From Haematobacter massiliensis (GTDB taxonomy: Bacteria > Pseudomonadota > Alphaproteobacteria > Rhodobacterales > Rhodobacteraceae), in contig NZ_JGYG01000008.1 in NCBI RefSeq assembly GCF_000740795.1, positions 117,326 through 181,325 of the forward strand: DNA of 64,000 nucleotides. Reading direction: 5' to 3'. The notes beneath the pieces were generated by a model. It was not told the origin of the DNA. It worked only from the letters and a program-made list of their open reading frames with translations, and did no database searches. Both the position numbers and the translations under genes were made by a program. Shown here in pieces: positions 18,405 through 27,131 of this stretch. Position 1 is the stretch's first letter, and each line of letters starts with the position of its first letter.

Positions 18405-19553
18405 ATGCTGCTGACGCCTGAACACGAGGAATTTCGCCGCTCGATTCGCGCCTGGGTCGAGGCGGAGATCAACCCGCATGTCGATGCCTGGGAAGCTGCA
18501 GGGATCTTCCCCGCTCATCAGGTCTTCGCCTCCGCCGGGCGTCTGGGATTTCTCGGCGCGACGAAGCCGGAGGCCTATGGCGGATTGGGGCTGGACGAGA
18601 GCTTCGGCGCGGTGCTGGCCGAAGAACTGGGCGCGATCCGCTCCGGCGGAGTGGCAATGGCGATCGGCGTGCAGACCGACATGTGCACCCCGGCGCTTGC
18701 CGCCGAAGGGGGACCGGCGCTCTGCGAGGAATGGCTCCGACCGGCGATCGAAGGACGGCTCGTCGGTTGTATCGGCGTCTCCGAGGCCGGAGGGGGGTCC
18801 GATGTCGCGGCCCTGCGCACCAGCGCTGTGCGGGATGGAGCGGACTATGTGATCGACGGCTCCAAGATGTGGATCACCAACGGCACGCAGGCCGATTTCT
18901 GCTGCCTGCTGGCCAATACCTCCGATGGGCCGGTGCACAGGAACAAGTCGCTCATCATCGTGCCGATGAAGACGAAGGGCGTCCAGATCACCCGCAAGAT
19001 CGACAAGATGGGCATGTGCGCCTCCGACACGGCGGAGATCTTCTTCGACGCCGTGCGCGTGCCGCAGGCCAACCGCATCGGCGAGGAAGGCATGGGCTTC
19101 ATCTACCAGATGCGGCAGTTCCAGATCGAACGCATCTGGGGTGCCATGAACGCCGTGGGCATCATGCGCCGCGCCATCGCCTGCACCATCGCCTATACGT
19201 CGGAGCGCAGGACCTTCGGCCGCCCGCTGATCGCCAATCAGGTGGTGCAGTTCCGGCTGGCGGAGCTGGAGACGGAGGTGGAATCCGTCTCCGCGCTGGC
19301 GATGCGCGCGGTGGAGGAGGTCGTCGCGGGCCGCGACGCCACGCGGCTGGCCACCATGGCGAAGCTGCGCGCCGGACGGACGATCCGCCGGGTGGCGGAC
19401 GAATGCCTGCAATTCTGGGGCGGGCTGGGCTTTGCCAGCGAGTCGGAAATCAACCGCATCTACCGGGACGCGCGGCTCGTCTCTATCGGCGGGGGGGCCG
19501 ATGAGGTGATGTTGCAAATCCTGGCCAAGATGATGGGTTTACTCGGGCGCTGA
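18405..19553 (+). CDS. Acyl-CoA dehydrogenase, citronellyl-CoA dehydrogenase-like
   Basis: A 382-residue FAD enzyme with the complete acyl-CoA dehydrogenase fold. Visible blocks are GCIGVSEAGGGSDVAALRTS (flavin and substrate contact) and MWITNGTQADF, then ERIWGAMNAVG in the helical domain. The end SIGGGADEVM replaces the YEGT motif of medium-chain enzymes and is seen in the AtuD/FadE branch acting on branched or isoprenoid acyl-CoAs. AAAGGAG precedes the ATG. First gene of a five-gene plus-strand operon (dehydrogenase, ligase, SDR, dehydrogenase, FadB-like). Confidence 0.9.
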   Translation: MLLTPEHEEFRRSIRAWVEAEINPHVDAWEAAGIFPAHQVFASAGRLGFLGATKPEAYGGLGLDESFGAVLAEELGAIRSGGVAMAIGVQTDMCTPALAAEGGPALCEEWLRPAIEGRLVGCIGVSEAGGGSDVAALRTSAVRDGADYVIDGSKMWITNGTQADFCCLLANTSDGPVHRNKSLIIVPMKTKGVQITRKIDKMGMCASDTAEIFFDAVRVPQANRIGEEGMGFIYQMRQFQIERIWGAMNAVGIMRRAIACTIAYTSERRTFGRPLIANQVVQFRLAELETEVESVSALAMRAVEEVVAGRDATRLATMAKLRAGRTIRRVADECLQFWGGLGFASESEINRIYRDARLVSIGGGADEVMLQILAKMMGLLGR

Positions 19554-19613
19554 CAGGCGCCCGCCGCCCTGCCCGCGGGCGGGGCGCGAAGGGGAGAGAG
19601 GGAGGACAGAGGA

Positions 19614-21173
19614 TTGGCGCAACCCAGCTTCGACATCGGTGTGCCCGCACCGCCGGGGATCATCTCCCGGCTCTGCATGCCGGATTTTATCCGGCGCATG
19701 GCGAAACGATTGCCCGGCAACGTCGCGCTTTTCGACGGGGAGCGGGAGATCACCTTTGCAGAACTCGACCGCATGGCCAATCGCGTGGCGAACGGCATCC
19801 TCGCCTCCGGCGCGGTGGCGGGGGAGCGGATCGCGCTGATCGGTCATAATTCCATCGAATTCGTCGCCGCACTGATCGGAGTCATGCGGGCGAACATGGT
19901 GCTGGTTCCGATCAACACCATGCTGGGACGCGAGGATAACGACTACATCATCGGCCATGCGGGCGTCAGCCGCGCCATCGTGGAACGCGGGCTGATGGAG
20001 GCGGCCAACTGCGGCGCGATCTGCGCCGCGCGCGGCATCCCCGTCTGGCCGATGGACGAGGACCTGCCAGCTTTCGGCGCCTTCCGCGTCAATGAGCCGC
20101 CGGTAGACATAGAAAATGACGACATCGCCATCGTCATCTACACATCCGGCACCACGTCGCGGCCGAAGGGCGCCTGCCATTCCCATTCCTCCCTCTCGCT
20201 TGCCGCGATGACCTGCGCGCTGGAATGGCGGCTGGGGCGGTCCGACCGGGTGACACTGCAACTCCCACTCTTCCATTGTGGCGGGCAGGCGCTCCTCTAT
20301 GCGCATCTGATGGTCGGCGGCGCCGCCGTGCTGATGCGGGGCTTCGACGCTGGGCGGATGCTAGAGGAGATCGACCGGCGGCGGATCACCATGTGCGTCG
20401 GCCTGCCCATTATGTATGCGCAGATGATCGACCATCCCGACCGGGCGAAATATTCGACCGCCTCGCTGCGCCACAACATCTACACCATGGCGGTGATGCC
20501 GGAGCCTCTGATGCGCCGGTTGCTGGTGGAATTTTCCAACACATTCTATCTCACCTCCGGCCAGACGGAGATGTTCCCGATCACCACGATCGCCCAGCCT
20601 GACCGGCAGATGAAGCGTTTCGGCAACTACTGGGGCGAAAGCGCGCTCATCAACGATACGGTGATCCTCGACGACGATGGCAACCCGCTGCCGCAGAACA
20701 CGGTGGGGGAGCTTTGCCACCGCGGCCCGAACGTCACCTCCGGCTATTACCGCAACCCGGAAGCGACGGAAGAGATGCGCGCCTTCGGCTGGCACCACAC
20801 GGGGGATCTCGCGCTCATCGACGATGCGGGGGAGATACTCTTCATCGACCGCAAGAAGGACATGATCAAGTCCGGCGGCGAGAACATACCTTCCGTCCGC
20901 ATCGAGGAAACTCTGCTCAGCATCGAGGGGGTGGAGGCGGCGGCGGTCGTCGGCCTGCCGCATCCGCATTGGGGGGAGGCGGTGACGGGCTTCGTGAAGA
21001 TGCGCAACGGCGCCTCGCCCTGCGAAACCTCCATCCTGGAGGCGGCGAAGGAGCGGCTCGGCAGCGTGCAGACGCCCAAGCGCATCATCTTCATCGAGGA
21101 TTTCCCGAAGACGGGAACCGGCAAGCTGCGCAAGATCGAACTGAGGCTGCAATATGCTGACTTCTACAACTGA
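19614..21173 (+). CDS. AMP-dependent acyl-CoA synthetase
   Basis: A 519-residue ligase of the acyl-adenylate superfamily, activating a carboxylic acid to its CoA thioester in two ATP-dependent steps. The P-loop IYTSGTTSRPKG, the motif WHHTGDLA, the hinge DRKKDMIKSGGENI and the C-terminal catalytic lysine in PKTGTGKLRK are all present. The start is a TTG at 19614 with GGAGG eight bases upstream; the next in-frame ATG would remove conserved N-terminal sequence. It is the obvious entry enzyme of the island, encoded between the dehydrogenase and the SDR. Confidence 0.9.
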   Translation: MAQPSFDIGVPAPPGIISRLCMPDFIRRMAKRLPGNVALFDGEREITFAELDRMANRVANGILASGAVAGERIALIGHNSIEFVAALIGVMRANMVLVPINTMLGREDNDYIIGHAGVSRAIVERGLMEAANCGAICAARGIPVWPMDEDLPAFGAFRVNEPPVDIENDDIAIVIYTSGTTSRPKGACHSHSSLSLAAMTCALEWRLGRSDRVTLQLPLFHCGGQALLYAHLMVGGAAVLMRGFDAGRMLEEIDRRRITMCVGLPIMYAQMIDHPDRAKYSTASLRHNIYTMAVMPEPLMRRLLVEFSNTFYLTSGQTEMFPITTIAQPDRQMKRFGNYWGESALINDTVILDDDGNPLPQNTVGELCHRGPNVTSGYYRNPEATEEMRAFGWHHTGDLALIDDAGEILFIDRKKDMIKSGGENIPSVRIEETLLSIEGVEAAAVVGLPHPHWGEAVTGFVKMRNGASPCETSILEAAKERLGSVQTPKRIIFIEDFPKTGTGKLRKIELRLQYADFYN

Positions 21174-22077
21174 CCGGCTCTCGGGGCGGACGGCTTTCAT
21201 CACCGGGGGGTCGCGGGGGATCGGCCTCGCCATCGCCTGCAAGCTGGCGGAGGCAGGGGTGAACGTCGCCATCGCCGCCAAGACGGTGGAACCCCATCCC
21301 CGGCTGGAGGGCACGATCCACACCGCCCGCGCCGCCATCGAGGCCGCCGCCCGCCACGGCGCGCGGGCGCTGGCCTTGCAGATGGACGTGCGCGACGACG
21401 CCTCCGTGGAGGCGGCCATCGCCCGGACGGTGGAGGTCTTCGGTGGGCTTGACATCGTGATCAACAACGCCTCCGCCATCGCGCTGGAGGATAGCGCCGC
21501 CCTGCCGATGAAGCGCTTCGACCTCATGCACCAGATCAACACGCGGGGGACCTATCTCGTCTCCCGCACCGCGCTGCCGCATCTGGAGGCGTCGGGCCAC
21601 GCGCATATCCTGATGCTGGCGCCGCCCTTGAACCTCTCGCCCCGCTGGTTCGCGCCGCATCTGGGCTATTCGCTGGCGAAATACGGCATGTCGCTTTGCG
21701 TGCTGGGGCTGGCGGAGGAGCTGCGCGGGCGGGGCATCGGGGTCAATGCGCTCTGGCCGCGGACCTATATCGCCACGGCGGCGGTCGCCAATGTGGTCGG
21801 CGATGCGGAGAGCCTGAAGGGCTCGCGCAGCCCGGAGATCATGGCCGATGCTGCGCGGGAGATCCTCTCGCGCGATCCGCGGGCGGAGAGCGGTAATTTC
21901 CACATCGACGACGATGTGCTGTCACAGGCGGGGCTGCGCGATTTTTCCCGCTACCGGCTGGATGCGAAGGCGCCGTTGCACCTCGACATGTTCCTCGACC
22001 CCGACATGCCCCTGCCGCCCGGATCGGATCTGGCGGGGTCGGATCCGGCGGGGCGCAGGGATGCGCGGCGTGCCTGA
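21154..22077 (+). CDS. Short-chain dehydrogenase, HSDL2/AtuG-like
   Basis: A 307-residue SDR. It has the NAD(P) motif ITGGSRGIG near residue 20, NNAS at about 105-108 and the catalytic Tyr-Lys pair in YSLAKYGMS. The catalytic serine region is unusual (LAPPLNLSPRWF). The long C-terminus and the HTARAAIEAAARHG insertion match the HSDL2-like group found in acyclic terpene and branched fatty acid clusters. The start overlaps the ligase gene by 20 bp and the end overlaps the next dehydrogenase by 17 bp, so the operon is tightly packed. Likely oxidises a hydroxyacyl intermediate. Confidence 0.85.
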   Translation: MLTSTTDRLSGRTAFITGGSRGIGLAIACKLAEAGVNVAIAAKTVEPHPRLEGTIHTARAAIEAAARHGARALALQMDVRDDASVEAAIARTVEVFGGLDIVINNASAIALEDSAALPMKRFDLMHQINTRGTYLVSRTALPHLEASGHAHILMLAPPLNLSPRWFAPHLGYSLAKYGMSLCVLGLAEELRGRGIGVNALWPRTYIATAAVANVVGDAESLKGSRSPEIMADAAREILSRDPRAESGNFHIDDDVLSQAGLRDFSRYRLDAKAPLHLDMFLDPDMPLPPGSDLAGSDPAGRRDARRA

Positions 22078-23251
22078 GGGTCTTTTCGAGCGCACCTCCC
22101 CTTCCGGCCCGCTGACGGAGGAGCATCTCGCGCTGCGCGACACGATGCGGGACTTCGTCGCGCGGGAGATCGTGCCGCATATCGACGAATGGGAGGAGGC
22201 GAGGCGCTTGCCCCGTTCGCTCTACCGCAAGGCGGCGGAGGTCGGGTTGCAGGGGCTGATCTGGCCGGAAGAACTCGGCGGATCGGGGGGCGATTTCCTC
22301 ATGCAGATCATCGCCTTCGAGGAGATCGCCCGCGCGGGGGCGGGCGGGGTCGCGGCCTCGCTCGGCTCCTATTCCATCGGCCTGCCGCCCATCGTGAAGC
22401 TCGGGCGTCCGGAGATCCTTGAGCGCTACGCCCGCCCGGTCATCGCCGGCGAGAAGATTGCGGCGCTCTGCGTCACCGAACCGGGGGGCGGGTCCGACGT
22501 GGCCGCACTCCGCACCACCGCGCGGCGGGACGGGGCGCATTACGTGGTGAACGGGGAAAAGACCTTCATCACCTCCGGGGTGCAGGCCGATGTGCTGACC
22601 GTCGCCGTGCGCACCGATCTGGAGTCGCGCGGGGCGAAGGGCATCTCCTTCCTCGTGGTGGAGGGCGACAGTCCGGGCCTCAGCCGGACGGAGCTTTTCA
22701 AGATGGGCTGGCACGCCTCCGACACCGCGCATCTGCATTTCGCCGATGTGCGGGTGCCGGCCGAAAACCTGCTCGGCGTGGAGCATGAGGGCTTCCGCGC
22801 CGCGATGCTGAACTTCAACGACGAACGGCTGGTCATTGCCGCGCAGGCGGTGGGCTTTGCCGAAGCCTGCCTGGCGGAGGCCCGCGCCTGGGCGGCGGAG
22901 CGCAGCGCCTTCGGGTGCAGGCTCTCCGAGAACCAGGCGATCCGGCACAGGCTGGTGGAGATGGTGATGCAGGTCGACGCCGCACGCACGCTGGTCCATG
23001 ACGTGGTGGCGCGGCGCATGGCGGGGGCGGATCCGCTGCCCACCCATATCGCGCGCACGGCGATGGCCAAGATCACCGCCACCACGGCGCTTTTCAACGT
23101 GGCGGGGCAGGCGGTGCAGATCCTCGGCGGCATGGGCTACATGCGCGGCACCGTCTCCGAACGGGTGTTCCGCGAGACGAAGGTGCTTTCCATCGGCGGC
23201 GGCGCGGATGAGATCCTGAAGGATCTGGCCGCGCGGCAGATGGGTTTCTGA
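22061..23251 (+). CDS. Acyl-CoA dehydrogenase, FadE/IVD-like
   Basis: A 396-residue acyl-CoA dehydrogenase. Conserved blocks are LCVTEPGGGSDVAALRTTA, then GEKTFITSGVQAD, KMGWHASDTAHLHF, and QILGGMGYMRGTVSERVFRE. The C-terminal SIGGGADEIL again replaces the YEGT form. The ATG at 22061, preceded by GCAGGG, lies inside the end of the SDR gene; the frame is open further upstream only as overlap. With its operon partner at 18405 it gives the pathway two different flavin desaturation steps. Confidence 0.9.
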   Translation: MRGVPEGLFERTSPSGPLTEEHLALRDTMRDFVAREIVPHIDEWEEARRLPRSLYRKAAEVGLQGLIWPEELGGSGGDFLMQIIAFEEIARAGAGGVAASLGSYSIGLPPIVKLGRPEILERYARPVIAGEKIAALCVTEPGGGSDVAALRTTARRDGAHYVVNGEKTFITSGVQADVLTVAVRTDLESRGAKGISFLVVEGDSPGLSRTELFKMGWHASDTAHLHFADVRVPAENLLGVEHEGFRAAMLNFNDERLVIAAQAVGFAEACLAEARAWAAERSAFGCRLSENQAIRHRLVEMVMQVDAARTLVHDVVARRMAGADPLPTHIARTAMAKITATTALFNVAGQAVQILGGMGYMRGTVSERVFRETKVLSIGGGADEILKDLAARQMGF

Positions 23252-23266
23252 AAAAGGGGGAACGAC

Positions 23267-25399
23267 ATGCCCGTGACACTGCATCGCGAGGGCGTCATCG
23301 CCGTCATCCTCATCGACCAGCCGCCGGTCAATGCGCTCTCCGCCTCCGTCGTCGCCGGACTGGCGCGCGCCGTGGAGGAGGTGGAGGCCGATCCCGCGCT
23401 GCGCGGCGTGATCCTGCGCTGCGCAGCGCGGACCTTCGTGGCGGGCGGCGACATCACCGAATTCGCCGATCCGCGGTTTTCGGCCGCGCCCTTCAACGCG
23501 GTGCTGGACCGGATCGAGGCGCTGGACATCCCCGTGGTGGCGGAGCTTTTCGGCACCACCCTGGGCGGCGGGCTGGAGCTTGCCATGGCCGCGCATGGCC
23601 GCGTGGCGGCGGCAGGCACACGTCTGGGCCTGCCGGAGATCACGCTTGGCCTGATCCCCGGATCGCATGGCACGCAACGCCTGCCCCGCATCGCGGGCGT
23701 GGAGCGCGCCTATGAGATGATCTCCTCCGGCAAGCCGATCGCGGCGGCGGAGGCGCTGGCGGCGGGTCTCGTGGATCGCGTGGCGCCCGCGGGCGATCTG
23801 GCGGCGGCCAGTGCCGCGCTGATCGCAGATCTCCGCGCCGCGCCGCTGCCCCGGGCCGGGCTGAAAGCGGTGGCCGGCGACATTCCCGCCACGGTGGCGA
23901 GGGCGCAAGCGGAGGCCGCGCGCAGGCCCTGGCTCCCTGCCCTTGCCGCCATCGCCACGGCGCTGGCGGCGGCGGGCGGCGACTTCGCCACCGGCAAGGC
24001 GGTGGAGGCGCGGCTTTTCCGCGAGTTGATGGCGGGCGCGGTGTCGCGGGCGCAGCGGCACCTCTTCCTCGCCGAACGCGCGGCGCAGCGCATCCCCGGC
24101 CTGCCCCCCGGCACCCCGGTCAGGACGGTGGAGCAGGTGGGCATCCTCGGCATCGGCACGATGGGCGCGGGCATCGCGATGAACTTCGCGCTGGCCGGGA
24201 TGCCGGTGCGGCTGGTGGAGACGACGGCGGAGGCGCTGGAGCGCGGCATGGCGCGGCTCGACACCACCTTCGCGCAACTGGTGAAACGCGGGCGGCTGAC
24301 CGAGGCGCAGGCGGCGGAGCGGCGGGCGCTGATGACCGGCTCCACCGATCTCTCCACCCTCTCGCAGGTGGACATCGTGGTGGAGGCGGTGTTCGAGGAC
24401 ATGGCGCTGAAGCTCGACGTGGCGGCGCGGCTGGGGGCGGCCTGCAAGCCGGGCGCGATCATCGCCACCAATACTTCCACGCTCGACATCGACGAAATCG
24501 CGACGGCGAGTGGCCGGCCCGCGGATGTGCTGGGCACGCATTTCTTCTCCCCCGCGCATATCATGCGGCTTCTGGAAATCGTGCGGGGGCGGCAGACGGC
24601 GCCGGAGGTGCTGCAAACCGTGCTGCGGCTGGCGCGGCGCATCGGCAAGACGGCGGTGGTCTCCGGCGTCTGCTACGGCTTCATCGGCAACCGCATGGCG
24701 GAGGTCTACATGCGGGAAAGCGAGGCGATGCAGTTGCAGGGCACCTCCCCGCAGCGCATCGACGCGGTGATCGAGAGCCCGGAGTGGCTGGGCATGGCGA
24801 TGGGGCCGAGCCGGATGCTCGACATGGCGGGCGTCGATGTGGGGGCGCGCACGGTCATCGAATGGATCAAGTCGGGCGAGGGGCCGCAGGATCCGCTCTA
24901 CCGCATCATCGCGCGCACGATGTTCACCGAAGGGCTTCACGGCCAGAAGACCGGCCAGGGCTATTACCGCTACGCGGGGCGCGACGCCTCCGCCAACCCC
25001 GCCCATGCGGCGATGGTGGGCCGCCTGCGCGCCGCGCATGGCATTGCGGAGAGTCCGATGCTCGATGACCGGGAGATCTTCGAGCGGCTGCTCTTTCCCA
25101 TGGTCAACGAGGCCGCGCGGATCCTGGAGGAAGGCATTGCCTTTCGCGGTGGCGACATCGACGTGGTGTGGACCGCCGGATACGGCTTTCCGGCATGGCG
25201 GGGCGGGCCGCTCTTCCTGGCCGATGCGATCGGCCTGGCGCGGATCGTGGAGCGGCTGGACCATTACGCCCGCAGCCTCGGCAACGGGCGGGGCTATTGG
25301 ACCGTCGCGCCGCTCCTGCGGGAGCTGGCGGCAGGCGGCAGGCGGATCAGCGACTGGCAGGGCGGGGCCGCGGCGGAACGGGCGGCCCCCGCCGCCTGA
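23267..25399 (+). CDS. Bifunctional enoyl-CoA hydratase / 3-hydroxyacyl-CoA dehydrogenase (FadB-like)
   Basis: A 710-residue fusion protein. Residues 1-180 form a crotonase with both catalytic glutamates, E104 in GGGLELA and E124 in LPEITLG. Residues 290-465 are a NAD domain (GILGIGTMGAG), with the hydroxyacyl-CoA dehydrogenase signature GTHFFSPAHIMRLLEIV. Two C-terminal helical domains follow (ESPEWLGMAMGPSRMLDMAG). It performs the hydration and second oxidation of beta-oxidation. It starts 15 bp after the preceding stop, after GGGGG. Last gene of its operon; the thiolase of the island is encoded separately and appears inactivated. Confidence 0.93.
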   Translation: MPVTLHREGVIAVILIDQPPVNALSASVVAGLARAVEEVEADPALRGVILRCAARTFVAGGDITEFADPRFSAAPFNAVLDRIEALDIPVVAELFGTTLGGGLELAMAAHGRVAAAGTRLGLPEITLGLIPGSHGTQRLPRIAGVERAYEMISSGKPIAAAEALAAGLVDRVAPAGDLAAASAALIADLRAAPLPRAGLKAVAGDIPATVARAQAEAARRPWLPALAAIATALAAAGGDFATGKAVEARLFRELMAGAVSRAQRHLFLAERAAQRIPGLPPGTPVRTVEQVGILGIGTMGAGIAMNFALAGMPVRLVETTAEALERGMARLDTTFAQLVKRGRLTEAQAAERRALMTGSTDLSTLSQVDIVVEAVFEDMALKLDVAARLGAACKPGAIIATNTSTLDIDEIATASGRPADVLGTHFFSPAHIMRLLEIVRGRQTAPEVLQTVLRLARRIGKTAVVSGVCYGFIGNRMAEVYMRESEAMQLQGTSPQRIDAVIESPEWLGMAMGPSRMLDMAGVDVGARTVIEWIKSGEGPQDPLYRIIARTMFTEGLHGQKTGQGYYRYAGRDASANPAHAAMVGRLRAAHGIAESPMLDDREIFERLLFPMVNEAARILEEGIAFRGGDIDVVWTAGYGFPAWRGGPLFLADAIGLARIVERLDHYARSLGNGRGYWTVAPLLRELAAGGRRISDWQGGAAAERAAPAA

Positions 25400-25489
25400 C
25401 GCGGGCGCGCCGCCGTCACAGATTGTCCGCCCTTTCCCCCGGGTTCGGTGACATGCCCGCTGCCTGACGCTGGTGCGCCACCGTCACAG
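25393..25489 (+). repeat. Imperfect 29-bp direct repeat at the fadB-like 3' end
   Basis: Positions 25393-25421 and 25461-25489 agree at 25 of 29 bases and are 68 bp apart. The first copy includes the stop of the FadB-like gene; the second reproduces its last codons and stop. This is a small local duplication of the gene end. Confidence 0.75.
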
Positions 25490-25512
25490 GGATGCAGTTC
25501 ACCAAGAGATCC

Positions 25513-25540
25513 CCCGCCGGAGCGCTCCGGCGGGAGTTTT
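25513..25540 (+). terminator. Rho-independent terminator of the fadB-like operon
   Basis: A perfect 22-base palindrome (25513-25534, ends CCCGCCGG and CCGGCGGG around AGCGCT) is followed by AGTTTT. It lies between convergent genes and should end the plus-strand dehydrogenase-to-FadB transcript. Confidence 0.75.
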
Positions 25541-25552
25541 CACGTGTCGCGC

Positions 25553-26440
25553 TCAGGCGGTGACGGCGGCCGCGCGATGCGCGGGCAGGCCCAGGATCTC
25601 GCGTGCCTCGGCGGCCGAGGCGATCTCCCGCCCGGCGTCCCGCGCGACGCCCGCGATTTCTTCGATGAGCTGGCCGTTCGACGTGACCTTCTCGCCGGAG
25701 GCGAGGTAGAACGTATCCTCCAGCCCGGTCCGCAGATGCCCGCCCAGTTCGGCGCAGGCGCGATGGACGGGCCAGATCTCCTCTCGCCCGATGGCCGTCA
25801 CCTGCCAGCGCGCATCCGCGGGCGCCAGATCCCGCAGGATCGGCAGCAGATCCGCCCGGCAGGGCATCCCGGAGGCGACGCCCATCACGAAATTCATCTG
25901 CGGCACGCCGGAGAACATCCCCGCGCCCCGGAACATGCCGACCGACCGCACGATGCCGGTGTCGAAACATTCGAACTCCGGGATCGCGCCGACGGAGGTG
26001 ATGGCGTCGATGAACTCCTGCACCTTTTCCACCGGATTGTCGAAGACCATCGGCGGCCAGGCCCATTGCCCGTTGGCGCGCGCCTTGAGGTAGTTCAGCG
26101 TCCCCGCGTTGCAGGCGGCCATTTCCGGCGTGGTCGCCTTCACCACGTCCAGCGCCTGCTGATAGCCCGGGCCGACGATGCCGGTGGTGTGATTGATGAT
26201 GACGCCGGGACAGGTCTCGCGGATCGCCGCCTGCACCTCGCGCGACAGCGCGATGTCCCAGCTGGGCAGGTTGCCGCCCTGCGCCGACTGGTCGCGCAGG
26301 TGGATGTGCATGATCGTGGCCCCGGCCTCCCAGGCGCGGCGCGCCTCCGCCGCCATCTCCGCCGGGGTGACGGGAACATGGTGCTGGCGCGGGTCGGTCA
26401 GCACGCCATTCAGCGAACAGGTAATGAGGACTTTCGACAT
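25553..26440 (-). CDS. Beta-keto acid cleavage enzyme (BKACE/Kce family)
   Basis: A 295-residue TIM-barrel protein of the BKACE family (formerly DUF849), zinc enzymes that condense a beta-keto acid with acetyl-CoA to give acetoacetate and a new acyl-CoA. The zinc motif MHIHLRD lies near residue 44-50, and NHTTG and GLEDTFYLASGE, a late conserved acidic block, are present. Length is typical. It is the last gene of the carboxylase operon, after the GST. In context it could cleave a beta-keto acid produced by the pathway, in place of or beside thiolysis; this role is inferred. Confidence 0.88.
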   Translation of the reverse strand: MSKVLITCSLNGVLTDPRQHHVPVTPAEMAAEARRAWEAGATIMHIHLRDQSAQGGNLPSWDIALSREVQAAIRETCPGVIINHTTGIVGPGYQQALDVVKATTPEMAACNAGTLNYLKARANGQWAWPPMVFDNPVEKVQEFIDAITSVGAIPEFECFDTGIVRSVGMFRGAGMFSGVPQMNFVMGVASGMPCRADLLPILRDLAPADARWQVTAIGREEIWPVHRACAELGGHLRTGLEDTFYLASGEKVTSNGQLIEEIAGVARDAGREIASAAEAREILGLPAHRAAAVTA

Positions 26441-26485
26441 GGGTTTCCTTTCTGTTTCAGACGCCCGGCGCGGCGCGCCATCGGA

Positions 26486-27124
26486 TCACGGGGCAAGGGC
26501 GGCCGCCCCTTCGCGCTCTGCCGCGCGGGCGCGCTGCCAGCCGGGGCGGGATTGCAAGGCATCGGCCCAGGCCAGGACATGCGGCGCGATCTCCGCCCGC
26601 GCGCCCGTCACCCCGGCGAGCTGGATCGCGTAGGCGACGACGACATCGGCCATGGTGAAACGCCCGCCCACCAGATGCGCGCGCCCGTCCTCCAGCGTGG
26701 CGGAGAGCATCCGCAGCCGGGAGAGGAACCATTTCCGGTAATCCTTCCCCACCTGCGCATGGAGGCTTTGCAGGTCGAAGACCGTGTAGCGCAGCGTCAG
26801 CGTCTGCGGAAAGGTCAGCGTCGCCTCGCCATGGTGCAGCCAGTTGAGATAGGCGCCGTAGCCTGGTTCCTCCGGGGCCAGCGCCAGCGGCGAGGGGCCG
26901 TGGCGGGTGGCGAGGTAATGCGGAATGGCGGCGGATTCGGTCAGCCGCTCCTCCCCGTCGATCAGGTAGGGAATGGTGCCGAGCGGGTTGACGGAGAGAT
27001 ACTCCTTGCGGAGCGCGCGGGGCGGAAAGGGCAGCATGTGGAGGCAGTAGGGCAGTCCCATCTCCTCCAGCGCCCAGAGTGCGCGGAAGGAGCGTGCCCC
27101 TTCGCAATGCCAAAGTTCGATCAT
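26486..27124 (-). CDS. Glutathione S-transferase family protein
   Basis: A 212-residue cytosolic GST. The N-terminal thioredoxin-like domain starts MIELWHCEGARSFRALWALEE with the cis-proline region NPLGTIPYLIDG and the glutathione contact LTESAAI. The C-terminal domain is all helical and ends with RFTMADVVVAYA, the N-capping motif of the family. It starts 7 bp from the upstream dehydrogenase stop, so it belongs to the carboxylase operon. A reaction is not predictable; isomerase or detoxifying roles both occur in such clusters. Confidence 0.87.
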   Translation of the reverse strand: MIELWHCEGARSFRALWALEEMGLPYCLHMLPFPPRALRKEYLSVNPLGTIPYLIDGEERLTESAAIPHYLATRHGPSPLALAPEEPGYGAYLNWLHHGEATLTFPQTLTLRYTVFDLQSLHAQVGKDYRKWFLSRLRMLSATLEDGRAHLVGGRFTMADVVVAYAIQLAGVTGARAEIAPHVLAWADALQSRPGWQRARAAEREGAAALAP

Positions 27125-27131
27125 CGGCTCC

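Noticed and set aside
21839..25264. A very long minus-strand open frame (over 1100 codons) across the dehydrogenase and FadB-like genes
   Set aside because: It is antisense to two convincing genes, is rich in His, Arg, Ala and Gly with no domain, and arises from high GC content at third codon positions.
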